The translations under genes and the position numbers were made by a program. This document shows positions 31,409 to 43,800 of a DNA stretch of 64,000 bases, piece after piece. The notes under the pieces are model-generated. The model searched no databases, was not told the origin of the DNA, and worked only from the letters and a program-made list of their open reading frames with translations. Source of the DNA: Zizania palustris (taxonomy: Eukaryota > Streptophyta > Magnoliopsida > Poales > Poaceae); assembly GCA_019279435.1 (NCBI GenBank), contig JAAALK010000286.1, positions 22,463,931 through 22,527,930 on the forward strand, read 5' to 3'. Each line of letters begins with the position of its first letter. The first letter of the stretch is position 1.

Positions 31409-33885
31409 AGAATCTGAACTTTAGCAATTTGACTTTAATTAAAACATGATCACTGAAGCTTTTCTGAAATGGCAATCAAACACACTAAATTCAATTGGGA
31501 AAACAAATTTTAAATTCACACACGTTCTCAAATCAGATTTTAGATATGATTTTTGTGAATAAATCTCAAGATGATTTCCTCGTTCAAGCAATTAGTCCTT
31601 ACAAATGTTTAACTTTAGATTCTGTTTCAGACAGGATGAAAATGTGAACTATTGGCACACACTAGACAAGGTACAGTACTGAAAACAGTAATATAGATTC
31701 AGCAAAACAGTACTGAATCAGCACCAAACAAATTCAAGCAACTTTGTCCCTGACCTGAATGAAATGCACTTGAAAACTGATCTGAACCTCTCTCACATAA
31801 AACACAAGAACAACACTCAAGGACTGCAATACTGTAGCTTGACTGAGATAATTTTAGAAGTTTACCTCTATTGATCTGAAGTAATGCTCAACACTGTAAT
31901 AAAGAACTTGATTTGAGTTTACATAAACACAAACAGATCAGAAACAGTTGAATAGAAACTCCTCAATGGATGAATCAGATTTTCAGTTGAAAAATTCAAT
32001 TTTTGAAACTTTTTAGACAATGAACAGTGATTCCATAGATTCTGAATTCAACTTTCAGGGTTTTACAAATTCAAATACAAAACTACACTTCTGTAAATTT
32101 AAAAAGTATTCAAGTGATATCCTAATGAAAACTGGATAATGAATAGTGTCAACTTATCTAAAATCAGAACAAAATGTATCACACATTGATGATCAATGAT
32201 ATTCATGCAAAAAGTTCAAGAGTAGTACAGATTCTATCAAACCAGTGCTGATCAGTATAAAGGATTAAAAACAAATCAGAAGCGAGGACTTGTAATGAGT
32301 GCAGATCACAAAAAATCAGCAAGCATGCTGTCCTAGATGATGAACAGGTGTAGAAGCATATTAGCAAATAGGTTGCTTGCCACACAAAATTCAGATCAAA
32401 GTGACTATTCAACCAGAAATAATTTAGCAATTGAAACCAAAACTTGACTCAAATCACCTTTGATACAACACAATGATGAATCTGACAGTATGGTATCAAA
32501 AAACTCAAAAACAGATTATCTAGACAAGAAGATCTGCTACAGTTTCTGATAAAAGGAAATTCTGAAACCAGACTCACTTATATCAGAGAAATAAAACAGA
32601 GAGATCAAGTGAAAGATTGATAAACAATGCACATGTAATCAGGAAATGCATCTGAATAGAACCAAAAGAACACACACCAAATTTATACACACGTGTAGTG
32701 CTCTCACTCTTGTCCATTCAAGAAAAATACACAAGATCAAAGCAAGAACAGGTTCAGAACAAATGAAAAAGTGCTCAAGAGAAATAAACTTTTGCCAATC
32801 CTTCATGAAACTAAATCCAAGAAGAAGTGAATATTTCTGAATGAAAGTTCTTAATTAATTCAGCAAATGATTTTGATGGCAGAAATAAACCAGGATGATG
32901 TACCTTTGTTTGAAGATTTCAGGTCTTGTATCACTTCAGAACAGCATAGATGCTTGAGTTCTTTAGATCAGGATGAACAACACGTCCACAATCAGCAGGC
33001 AGATTGCAAAACAACAAAAGAAACCTGGTTTCTTGATTCACAAGTCAGAGGAAAAGCAACCAGCCAACAAATTTTTCTATCTCAAAAAGTGGATAGCCAC
33101 CTTGGGTGAGGATGCCCCCTTTTTATAGGCCCACCCAAGGTTGGCAACATTACAAGGACCCCTTTGAGATGTTCAGATTTACACATAAGGACATGACACA
33201 TTTTCAGAATTAAAAAATTCTGAAAACTACTATCCTAGACTATTTATTTAAAACTTGACTCATACTTTTAATATATTTTCAAAACATTGAAATTCTGAAA
33301 CATACCAAAAGTTTACACTTTTAAACTAAACTACTAAACACAAATAGACTCCTAATTCTTGGAATTAAAACACATTTAAAGATGAGATGGTTTTCAGCAA
33401 AACCGACAAAGCATCCTTAATCGCCGACATGTGATCCCAATCTGCGAACTCGACCGCCAACAAGTCTCTCCCGCTCTCGATCCCCTTGAGCCGCCTGATC
33501 ACTTGCACTGGCCTCCCTTTCGTTGACTTGACCATAACGACGTCTGGATCATCCATCCATTCATGTCTTGCTCGATCTCCTCGTGCACTCGTGAGATCAT
33601 CTCCAACTTCACCCGGCATCCTCGATCCTCTAGCATCGAGCTCCCCGCTCGACCCTTGATCACCCGCCGCTGACAGTTGGTTAGCATCTCCACCCTGCAC
33701 ACATGAGACAAGCCAAAACACGAAACATGACGCACACCGATCCCCTCGGCATCCACTCTCCATAAACACACATCGAACCCATCGATGCAATCAAACCTTC
33801 ACTAACACATTCACTCGTTCGCTCATCCTTGTCAATCACTCATCACAAAGACAAAAACCATAGTGCGACCCCACTTGGTTTCACA
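31409..33885 (-). repeat. 3' LTR of copia X, inner part
   Basis: Continuation of 19357-19667. It matches 49523-52471 in the right LTR from about 31763 onward. It lacks an about 795-bp block present at about 49926-50720 of the right LTR, and the break sits in the repeated word cagaaca. The minus-strand promoter box TATAAAA is at 33121-33127. It ends ...GGTTTCACA. Confidence 0.88.
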
Positions 33886-34952
33886 ATCTCCCCTTAATGA
33901 GTGCATTGACAACCCCAAACAAAGCCATGATGAAGGTTACAAGTTAAGCGCACAAGTGACCATAAAACTCATAAAAGAGCAAAAACATGTCACGTGGTAA
34001 AAGATCTCCCTCTTGAGCAAAAACTCATGCAAAACAAAGCACTTTGACAAAAGCATATCAATGCATCATTAAAGCCCATTACAAGCTATTACTCCCCCCT
34101 TAACCAAGCAATCCAAAAGCCTCCAAAAGCATCATGTAAACTATTTCTCCCCCTTTGGCAATGCAAGCATCAAGGAGATAAAAAGATGCAAAGAGGGGTG
34201 TGAGGGTAGAGTATAGATGCAAACTTCTGAAACATGAACAATTCCAATTACAGTACAACCAATCATTTGCCTTGACTATTGTCTAAAAGTACTGTATGAA
34301 ACATTCAGATGAATACCATCTAAACAAAAGGCATGAGCAAGCATTTTCAGTTTTTAGCAAATAAAAACATCACTACTCAAACTAGCATACTGGACATGGC
34401 AAGGCATGAGATGCAAAAGCTAATCAAATACTAACCCGATAAGCATATCCCACTATAAGGAGCTTCAGCAAACTTGACATGCACTTTATTCAAGCTTTTT
34501 GACTCATTTTTTTATTTTACATTGTAGTGCCAGGGGTTATTTGCAAGTCAACCTTATGCTAACCGACCATGCTAAGCCTAGGTTGAAACCATCAGAAGCT
34601 TAAAGCAAAGGTATCGGCATACACTTCAATGTCCCAGTTCATACAAAAGTGCTATGGTAAGCAGTCCAGAACAAAGTAGTGCGACAAAGCAAACCCACCT
34701 AGATCTTTTCAATTTTAGCACACAACAGCATGAATATCATTCATTTTCATTTTCATTCATTTTCATTTATTTTTCAATTTTTTTAATTTTCAGCACAGTA
34801 TTCTTTGTAAACTAATCAAGTTGCGTATTAGAATCCAAGTGAAAAGGACCTAGCTATCACGTATGTAAAAGATAGCAAAAGCACTCAACATATTCATGCT
34901 AGTTTCTAGATTAAGCAGTGATCATTTTCAAATTTTCACAAATAAAAGCCAT
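33886..34952 (-). other. 3' internal region of copia X, non-coding
   Basis: Starts, on the minus-strand reading, with a polypurine tract (aaggggagat) touching the LTR. The rest has no long frame. It carries a (TTCATT)n-like stretch at about 34735-34785 that recurs in element Y at about 55415-55480. It ends at gccat, the target duplication of Tat element 4. Confidence 0.7.
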
Positions 34953-35447
34953 TGTTGGCGTAAAAGATTACGCTAACAGATTCTCTGAGATCAAGAACAA
35001 ACAAACAGTGAGCTTCTGCTTAAGGACTATCTCAAGCCTCCGAATGGATAATAGCTTAAGTAGTCTGAATGTGTGTATTAGAATAGCTGAGTATTCGATC
35101 CTTATTACAGGGTAAGGAGGGGGTATTTATAGGCAAAAACGTCTAAGGAAAAGACCTATTTACCCCTTTATTACAACCGACTTAGTGTAAACTATTCGGT
35201 ACCCTGAACAGGGTTAAAATGGTAAAAACTACCCGAGGCAAGTGGATAAGCCAAACGTCCTATCAATCCTGTCGTTTGGCTCTAAAGCTTCATATCTTGC
35301 GGAGGGTTCCTTCGGATCGTAGATCGAAGCACCCTTCGGCTTAACGACTCCTCCACCTTCGAACATGGGCCCATCAGCTCCGATGCTTATAAGTCCTTTT
35401 GAACTGTTAATCTCTAAGTCCTGAAAGTGAAGCATTTTCCCCCAACA
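34953..35447 (-). repeat. 3' LTR of Tat element 4 (495 bp)
   Basis: Plus-strand TGTTGGCGTAAAAGATTACG...TTCCCCCAACA. TATAAATA on the minus strand at 35124-35131. Directly beside it is the purine tract, read as cgaggggcta on the minus strand (about 35448-35458). Confidence 0.95.
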
Positions 35448-35838
35448 ATAGCCCCTCGAATACGCCTCTCCGGATTTGACCTGTATAGAAGGAAGGCAGT
35501 ATACGCAAGGAACATTTTCATATTCTGAGACTTAGAGAAAGTTGAACACATTACAGTCTTTTAGAGGGTCTCTGATCCGAAGCATTCAGATCACGGCTTC
35601 AAGCCCCTAACCTCCGTGTGAACGCTTCATGGGAAAGAGAACCATTACGAAGCCCAAACATCGTGAAGAGCCGTTTAATTATATCCGTTACTACGCAAGT
35701 AACCGTTATACTCTGTAAAAGGTAACGGTCGAAATTTACAGCGGTCTCACGCCGTTCCACTCTCGGGACCCACCTACCACCGACGGAAGTCGAACCTGCA
35801 ATGTGAATGTGATCGAAGCATAGCAACTAGCGGACGGT

Positions 35839-35845
35839 TATAAAA
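35839..35845 (+). promoter_or_regulatory. TATA box of the antisense gene in element 4
   Basis: TATAAAA 99 nt upstream of the ATG at 35944, in the same place as the box of element 2. Confidence 0.65.
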
Positions 35846-35943
35846 AGGGGACTAGAATTTACTCAAGACTTTTTACCGTGCCTAGCATCCGTGATTCTCT
35901 TCCTTCAACCTTCAATTCTCACAACTTCTCCATCCACCGAGCC

Positions 35944-38900
35944 ATGGCGAGGACCAGCCACACCGTGCCAGCGGCAGCAGGCACTCTGGCACAGAGGCAA
36001 GCGTGGGCCACCTCACCCGTAGCAGCAATGGCGGGGGCTCCGGGCAACGCTTGGCCCAAGAACTCCCTGGAGCTCCGCCCGCCATCCAAGAAGAAAATCC
36101 CCCAAAGCTTCCTCATCGGCCAATCCACTAGCACTGCAGAGTCCATCGAAGAGGTCGTGGAAGGGAAGCTAGGGACTGGACTGAGGACTCGAGTCCCCGG
36201 GGCGGAATCGACTCCGTGGCCACGAAGCGGGGAAGTCGTGGTCTTTGAGGCCTTCTTCGAGGCAGGCCTGGGGCTTCCGGCCATCAACTTCTTATCTGAG
36301 GTACTGAACATGTTCCACATCACCTTACCTCAACTGTATCCCAATGCCATCACCCGCCTGGCTGTCTTCGAATGGGCGCTTTGGGCCGAAGGGTGCGAGG
36401 GGCGATCGAAGGTCTTCGCCACCACCCACGAAGCCATCTGCCAACCGAAGCCGCAAGATGGCCCCGGGGACACTAAGGTGATAACAGCCTTCAGCAACGT
36501 CAACTTCCAGCTACGGAGGGAGCACGCCCAACACTTTCCAGCGAAGGCCATCAACGACAGGTGGTATACCAACTGGATCCTTCGGTCATTCTACGCCGAA
36601 GTTGGAGAGGACTCCCCTCTCGCTGGACCCCTTCAGGAGATCTGGTTCTGGAAGGAGGCGGAGGTTACTCCAAACCCTAGCCTGCTCTCAACGCGGCTAG
36701 GGTTGCTGACTTCAGTGGCCAGCCGCATTAGCATGCGCGACCTCGCCGAAGAGTTCATTGCTCTTCGGATTCCACCCCTTGGGGCCACTTGGCTGATAGC
36801 GTTTCAACAAGCTTCGGAGGGTGAGCTCCGAACTCTAGGTAAGACTTCGACTCCTGCAATAATATGTTAGATGATGAAAATAACATACTTATAATATGTT
36901 ACCCTTTTTTCAGTGGCTCCACTGGCATTAGCCCCGGAGCAGATAGCTCGGGCCACAAAAAGGGTCCTCGGAGCCCCTACGGTGGCTGAAAGGCAGAAGA
37001 GGTTGGAGCTGGTGGGAAGCTGGGAGCGCTCCAACAGAGTGTGGGGGGCTCTCAAGATGGTGCCCCCTCCTCTACCGGATTTTAACCTGGCCGGAGCGGC
37101 TCCTCGGAAAAGGAAAGCCGTTGCCGAGCCTTCGAAGAAGGCCGGCAAGACCCCCTCTAAGAAGAAGAAGGTGGCGAAGATCCCTCCACAACTAGCTCCA
37201 GCTTCGTCTACTTCGTCCTTGGACGTTCGGAGCTCGGCTTCGGAAGATTCCAGGAACAAGGACTCTAGTGCCCAACTGGCGAAGACCTTCGAGAACTATC
37301 TCTTGGAGGGCGACAAAGATGCGGCAGGGGTCCCAACCGAAGCTTCTGCTCGGGAGGTTGCGGAGGTAGACACGGCACGCACACCTGTGCCTACTGTCAT
37401 GAACTTGGAGCCGAACACTGTCGCCCCCAACTCGCCCGTAGCCGGGGTGATCACGGCGGAGGTCGAGGTTCCAGCGGAAAACACACCGGAGAGGACTTTG
37501 GGGGACGACCTCGACGAGATCCTCCGGATGTACGAAGTCCTGGAGGACCCGACGATTTTGCCTCACGGTGCATCCGAAGGTATACTTCGAATCTTTTGCC
37601 TTGATCGATTCCTGCAACAATTTTTACTTGTAAATGCTCACCAAATACCTTGATATTGCAGGTACATCGAGGGGCGACGAAGCAACGGCGGCGCACGAAG
37701 CTCCATCTTCTTCTGGGGTTGTGGTTCCGATGGACACCTCGACTCCACTAGACGCCCCGGCCCCGGTGGCAGGGGCCGTTTCCACCGACGCGGCTCTGGT
37801 GGCCGAGGCCATCCCCGCTGATGTGGCTCCAGTGGCTGTGGACATTCCTGCCGATGCGGCTCTAGTCGAAGGGGTAACCGCCAAAGGAGGAGCTACCTCC
37901 ACCGGAGTCGAGCCACCTATCTTTGTGCTGGGGAGGGGCAAAAGTATGTCAAGCCTCGGACTCCCTCCCGGCCCAACGACGGCACCCTCTTCCAATGAGC
38001 CTTCGGCTAGCAACTCGGAGGAAGAGGCCATGGCATATGATTGCCAAGCTTTGTCTTGGCTTCCTCTGCTGGCTCCGTTTCTGGAGCAACGAACGGGTCT
38101 CCGAGTGCTCCTGGAGCCTTTGTCGAAGAAAAGCCAGGAAGTTGCCAATTCCGACTTGGTCTCCGTTCTAAGCGAAGCCAGGGCCCTGGGGCTCAACATG
38201 GCCCTCGAAAGGGCTGCCCTTCAGGTATAAAAAGCACCGCAACCATTTTTGATTAGTAATTGTAAATACTTGGTACTTACTTGTTTCTTTTGCAGAAATT
38301 TGTCCTTGCTAGAGCGGCAGCGACTTCCAATGAGGTCGAAACCAATCGACTCAAACGGAAGGTTATCACCCTCCAAGCCACGCTCAAGGGCTCCGAAGAG
38401 AGAGCACTTCGGTTGGAGGAAGAAGTCCTCGAAGAATAGAGGGCTAGGGCCGAAGCCGATGAAGCCCTCCGAATCGCAAGGCAGGACAGCGACGCGCTCT
38501 GGACTTCAGCCCAAGAAGTTGAAGCGAGTGCTTAGCGCTCCGGGCTGAGGTTGAGAAGCTCCGGCAGGCGGCGGCTACTTCGAGCACCCATCTGGTAGAG
38601 ATCCAAGGCTCTCTCAAGCAAGCGATGGCCCAGAAGAGCTCCTTGCTGTCCTAGATGGCCGAAGTGTCTGCTACCGCTGCGGGGCTGGAGACGACAGGGA
38701 AGAAGAATGCCAATGTAGCAGAACGTACCTTGGATGCCCTTCAGGGTACCTTGGAATATTTTGGCACCATGTGCCCTTCGTCTTCTGCTGTGGCCAGCGA
38801 GTCCCTCGACCGAAAGCTGAAGAGGATCCAAGTGGCGGCGTCGCTGATGATGAACTCCGGTGTCCGGTACGGAGAGATCTTCGGACAGTGCACCAGAATT

Positions 38901-39741
38901 GGAGTTCTTCACCACCTCGAAGCCCTTCAGATTCCTATCGCTCCGGTCGGGGGTTCGACACCCGGAAGTTTTGCCTCCGAGGACTTGTTGCATCCTTCGC
39001 CGAATGTAGCCTCAACCTGGGAAGTTTTCCGGTCAACCTGGAAGACAGACCACAAGGCTGCAGCTAAAGCTTGGATCGACGAGGCCCGTCGGCAGAAGCA
39101 AGCGCAGACAAGGCCGCCGCTTCCAACCTTGCCAGCTCCGGCACCTCCTGCTCCACCAACCGACCCACAGGTCTTGCTCATAGGACAATTATGTATAAGA
39201 AATCTTGTAAAGCCCCTTGCATTAATGAAAAGTTTATAAACGAAGAGCTTGTTTGGGTGTTTTGCTCTTTTAGGTTCTGTCATGCCCTTCGGAACCTGAC
39301 TTCGAAATACTGGATTTTAACGAAGGGCTCCGGAAGGAGTGGGCAAGACTCGAGAGCTTAAGGCCTTACCGCCGCTCTCGCTTCTCTATTCCTCGCGAAG
39401 ACAAAGGGGAGGTAACCCTCAAGGTTTTTCAAGAAGTCTTAACTTATATCAAGGAAGAGGAAAAATAGAAGGCATCTTCATCCTCCGAACATATGGATTG
39501 GTTTGATTCGGAGTACCATGCCGAAGACCCTACGGAGGCTAACTCCGAAAGACTTCTGACTTGGGCCGAGCTTCAAGAGGAGCAGAAGAAACTGCGAGCC
39601 TTGAAGAAGAAGAGAAGCACTCGAACAAAAAGGACAATCCCGGTGGCTTCGAGCTCCGAAGGACAGAGTAGCCAGAGAGGTAGCTCTAGAGGCCGACAGG
39701 GTCTCCGATTTTTCTTAGGCTTGGACCAAAATTTCTCTTGA
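35944..39741 (+). pseudogene. antisense five-exon gene of Tat element 4, broken in exons 4 and 5
   Basis: Exons by comparison with element 2: 35944-36838 (895 nt, same as in element 2), 36914-37579, 37662-38224, 38296-39170 and 39274-39741. The GT-AG borders and phases are the same. Exons 1-3 are open. Exon 4 has TAG near 38437, where element 2 reads Trp (LEERW), and further frame and stop changes near 38530 and 38652. It is one base short of the exon in element 2. Exon 5 has TAG near 39466. The basic cluster, coiled-coil stretch and FGTMCP block are recognisable. The conserved intron positions across two copies separated by clear divergence support the exon model. The copy could give at most a protein truncated in exon 4. 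Confidence 0.85.
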
Positions 39742-40058
39742 TGTAAGTGTATGATGAATTAATGTGAATTGCACCCTAAGCATCTTGTTTGTTCTTTACC
39801 CTCCTACCCCTCCTTGTGGGTGGGGGACCTTCTGCATTGCAAAAAGGTTCGTCGGACACAATGACGCGTGGAACAAACCGATGCTTCGCACAACACTTAA
39901 TATCCCTATTCTACCTTTTCGTAGGGTTCTTCGAACATAGTTTCATATTATGATTTTCTAAGTTTCGAAGTTGAATCTACCTTTACAGGGTTTTATACTG
40001 GTCGCTTAGGACTTTAAAAGTGTCTCATTGGCCGGAGCCTTGAAACCTTATTACTTGG

Positions 40059-40640
40059 TCGCCTTCGACTCTTTTACAGATGCTTCGAACCCTTAGGCCG
40101 GAAATCTGTTTATCTTTAAAGTCCTTGGACTCTTCTACGGATCCTAACAAGCCTAGGGCTGGAATCCGTAGGGTGGCCACCTTTAGCTCTTTTACAGATA
40201 CTTCGAACCCGGAGGCCGTAAATCTATTCTTTTAAAGTCCTTAGACTCTTCTACGGATCCTAACAAGCCGGAGCCTGGAATCCGTAGGCTGGCCACCTTC
40301 GGCTCTTTTACAGATACTTCGAACCCGGAGGCCAGAAATCTGTTCTTTTAAAGTCCTTAGACTCTTCTACGGATCCTAACAAGCCGGAGCCTGGAGTCCG
40401 TAGGCTGGCCACCTTCGGCTCTTTTACAGATACTTTGAACCCGGAGGCCGGAAATCTATTCTTTTAAAGTCCTTAGACTCTTCTACGGATCCTAACAAGC
40501 CGGAGCCTGGAATCCGTAGGCTGGCCACCTTCGGCTCTTTTACAGATACTTCGAACCCGAAGGCCGGAAATCTGTTCTTTAAAAGTCCTTAGACTCTTCT
40601 ACAGATCCTAACAATGCGGAGCCTGGAATCCGTAGGCTGG
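40059..40640 (-). repeat. tandem repeat array of element 4, 116-bp unit
   Basis: The word tggccac or its variant recurs with starts near 40175, 40291, 40407, 40523 and 40639, an exact 116-bp period. Sequence is homologous to the arrays of elements 1 and 2 in reverse orientation. 116 is not a multiple of three, so frames do not run through here as they do in element 1. Confidence 0.92.
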
Positions 40641-40783
40641 CAGCGAAGCCCTTGAACCCATGGTTCGTAGGCTGTTGCCCGGGTCTTAGGAAACATGCTT
40701 GACTCTACAAGCATCTCTGTCCTCCCGATGCGTCCATCAGGAGTAAGGGATATTCGAAGAGCAAACAAAATTCGACCCCCCAC

Positions 40784-40789
40784 TTTATT
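40784..40789 (-). terminator. AATAAA just downstream of gag-pol of element 4
   Basis: Minus-strand AATAAA 40 nt after the gag-pol stop (40829), same place as in elements 1 and 2. Confidence 0.35.
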
Positions 40790-40828
40790 TAGAAAAGGAA
40801 TTCTTTTACAAGTGATTACAAGGAGCCT

Positions 40829-43800
40829 CTAAGCGTAGTAACGCTTAAGGTGCTCCACATGCCATGCATGTTTCAATTCTTCCCCTTCTAAATTAGCTAA
40901 TTTAAACGATCAGGGGCGTCCTGAGCGTAGGATAATATATGGTCCTTCCCATTTATTTCCTAGCTTCCCCGGGGCTATTACACTTCGCAAAACTAGATGA
41001 CCTGGTCTAAGCTCGTTCAACTTTATCTTCGGGTCATACCATGTTTTTGTTTGGCCTTGGTACTTCGTTAGATTGGCGACAGCTCGAAGCCTTGTTTCTT
41101 CTGATAAGTCTAGCGAAGTGTTTCTTTCATCTTCATCTCCGAGCTGCACTACACGAAGGGATCCACCCCTGAGCTCCGTAGGAGTCATGGCCTCATCTCT
41201 GAATAGTAGCCTAAATGGGGTAAAGCCTGTGGACCTGGCTTGAGTGGTTCGAATGGACCACAAGATCTTGGGAAGTTCTTTGACCCACAGCCCCTTGGCC
41301 AACCCTACAATCCGTCGATTCAGACCGGAGAGAATGTTCCCGTTGGCTCGCTCGACAGCTCCGTTGGACTATGGATGGCGCACTGCTGCGAAGCACAACT
41401 TGATGCCCAGTTCTTCACAAAATTCTTTGAATGTGTCAGCTTCGAACTGGGTTCCATTATCCACTGTTAGCTCCCTTGGCACTCCGAACCTGCATATAGT
41501 ATTTTGCCAGAAAAACTTTTGCACATTCCTTGAAGTGATAGCAGTCAATGGCTCTGCTTCGACCCACTTTGAAAAATATTCGATTGCTACCACTGCAAAT
41601 TTCAAGCTACCTTTTGCCATTGGAAAAGGGCCTATGAGGTCCATTCCCCACCGAGCCATTGGCCATACCGGGGCAATAACTTGAAGTGGAACTGGCGGAC
41701 GATGGCTTCGTCTTCCCATCCACTGGCATCCTTGGCAGGTTCGAACCAACTCCTCCGCATCTCTTACAATTGTCGGCCAGTAGAGCCCCTCCCGAAGTGT
41801 CTTTCCTGCTAGAGCACGAGGGGCCAGGTGGCTTCTGCACAAACCTTCGTGAATGTCCCGAAGTATGTCTTGGCCTTCGGGTTGTGAGATTTATCGGAGT
41901 AGGGGGGAACACACTCCGACTTTGTACAATATTCCGTTGACAAGCTTGTAATTTCGAGCCCTTGCTTGCAATCTTCGGGCATCCGGACCTTCTGAAGAAT
42001 CTGCGCCATCTTACAAGATATTCATTATCGGAGCTCGCCAATTTGCAGCTAGAATGCAAAGGACTTCTGCGGAGGATAATTGATCGACTGCAGGCTTTAC
42101 TAGTTCTTCATAAAAAGCACCCTCCGGGAGGTCCAATGCTCCAGCTGCAGCCTTTGCCAAAATGTCTGCGAGTTGATTATCTGCTCGAGGGATGCTTCAA
42201 ACAGAAAATCCTTTGAATGCTGCTTCAGTCTTGTGGATTTCTTCAAGGTATTGCGCTAGATGCGGGTTCTTCGCTTGAAAGCTCTTATCAACATGCCCCG
42301 CGACGACTTGGGAATCTGTTTTAATTATTATCCTTGCTGCTCCAAGTGCCTTTGCCTTTCGGAGGCCTAGCAGGACCCCTTCGTATTCTGCGATATTATT
42401 GGTGGTCTTAAAGTTGAGCCTCGCAGAATACATGGCTTTTTGCCCTGACGGTGATATGATGACCGCTCCAGCTCCGGCACCAGATGCCTGATAAGCTCCG
42501 TTAGAAAATATTGTCCGTAATCCTTTGGAGGGCACTTCCGGAGCCCAAACTGCAGATGGCGTCCACTCTGCTACAAAGTCGGCTATGATTTGGGCTTTGA
42601 TAGTTGTTCTTGCCGTGAAGGAGATTCCGAAGGGGGCTAGCTTGACAGCCCATTTTCTGATCCTACCCGTAGAATCTTTGCTTCAGAGCATATCACCAAG
42701 AGGGTACGAGGTAGGAATGATTAGGTTATGCGCCAGAAAGTAATGCCTTAGCTTCCACGAGACCATTACCAGCTTTCCCTTAAGCTCAAGTTCCCTGACC
42801 AGTACTGCACTTACTGTGGAGCCTGTTGCTGCGAGATAAAGGAGGAGTGTTTCTTTTGGGAGGGGCACAGTAAGTGTTGACAGGCTTCCGAGGTATGCTT
42901 TTATATCATCGAAGCTCTTCTGGCACTCCGGCGTCCAACTGAAGCTTTCGGACCCCTTTAGGGCTTTGAAAATCGGGAGGCTTCGTTCTGCTGATCTAGC
43001 CAGGAATCTACTAAGAGCTGCGAGCCTTCCTCCTAGCTTCTGGACTTGCTTCAAATTCCCTGGCGGAGCCATTATTTGCATTGCACTTATCTGCGTTGGG
43101 CTAGCTTCGATTCCCCTACTCGAAACTAAGTACCCTAGCAGTTTCCTGCTTGCGCTCCGAATATACATTTTTCAGGGTTGAGGCGTACTCCACATGCTCG
43201 GAGGCTCTCAAACGTTTCAGCTAGGTCTAGGCTATGCTGGTGCTTTTGAGCACTTTTTATTACAATGTCATCCATATAGGCTTCGATATTTTGGCCTATT
43301 TGGTGACCTAGAGCCTTAGCTATTAAACGTGAAAAAGTGGCTCTGGCATTCCGCAAGCCAAAAGGCATTCTTACATAACAAAATACCCCAGAAGGAGTTA
43401 TGAAACTTGTCTTGGCTTCGTCTTCACGCTTTAGCCAGACTTGATGATACCCGGAGTAAGCATCGAGGAAGCTTAGCAATTCGGAGCCGGATGTGGAATC
43501 CACCAACTGGTCTATTCGGGGTATCAGGTAGGGGTCTCGCGGGCATGCTTTATTTAATGAAGTAAAGTCAATACGCATGCGCCACTTGTTCGAGTCCTTC
43601 TTCCTTACAAAAATAGGGTTCGCCAACCACTCGGTATGGGCTACCTCCCTGATGATTCCAGCCCTTAATAATTTTTCTACTTTGGTCTTGGCGAGGCTTG
43701 CCCTTTCTGCAGACAGCTTGCAGAGCCCCTGACGCACTGGCCTAGCCTTTGGGTTGATGAGCAGGCTGTGCTCGATGATACTCCGATCAACCCCGGTGAT

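Noticed and set aside
34735..34790. TTCATTTTCATT-rich stretch as a functional site
   Set aside because: Simple A/T-rich slippage sequence, present in Y as well because the elements are related. Nothing else points to a function.
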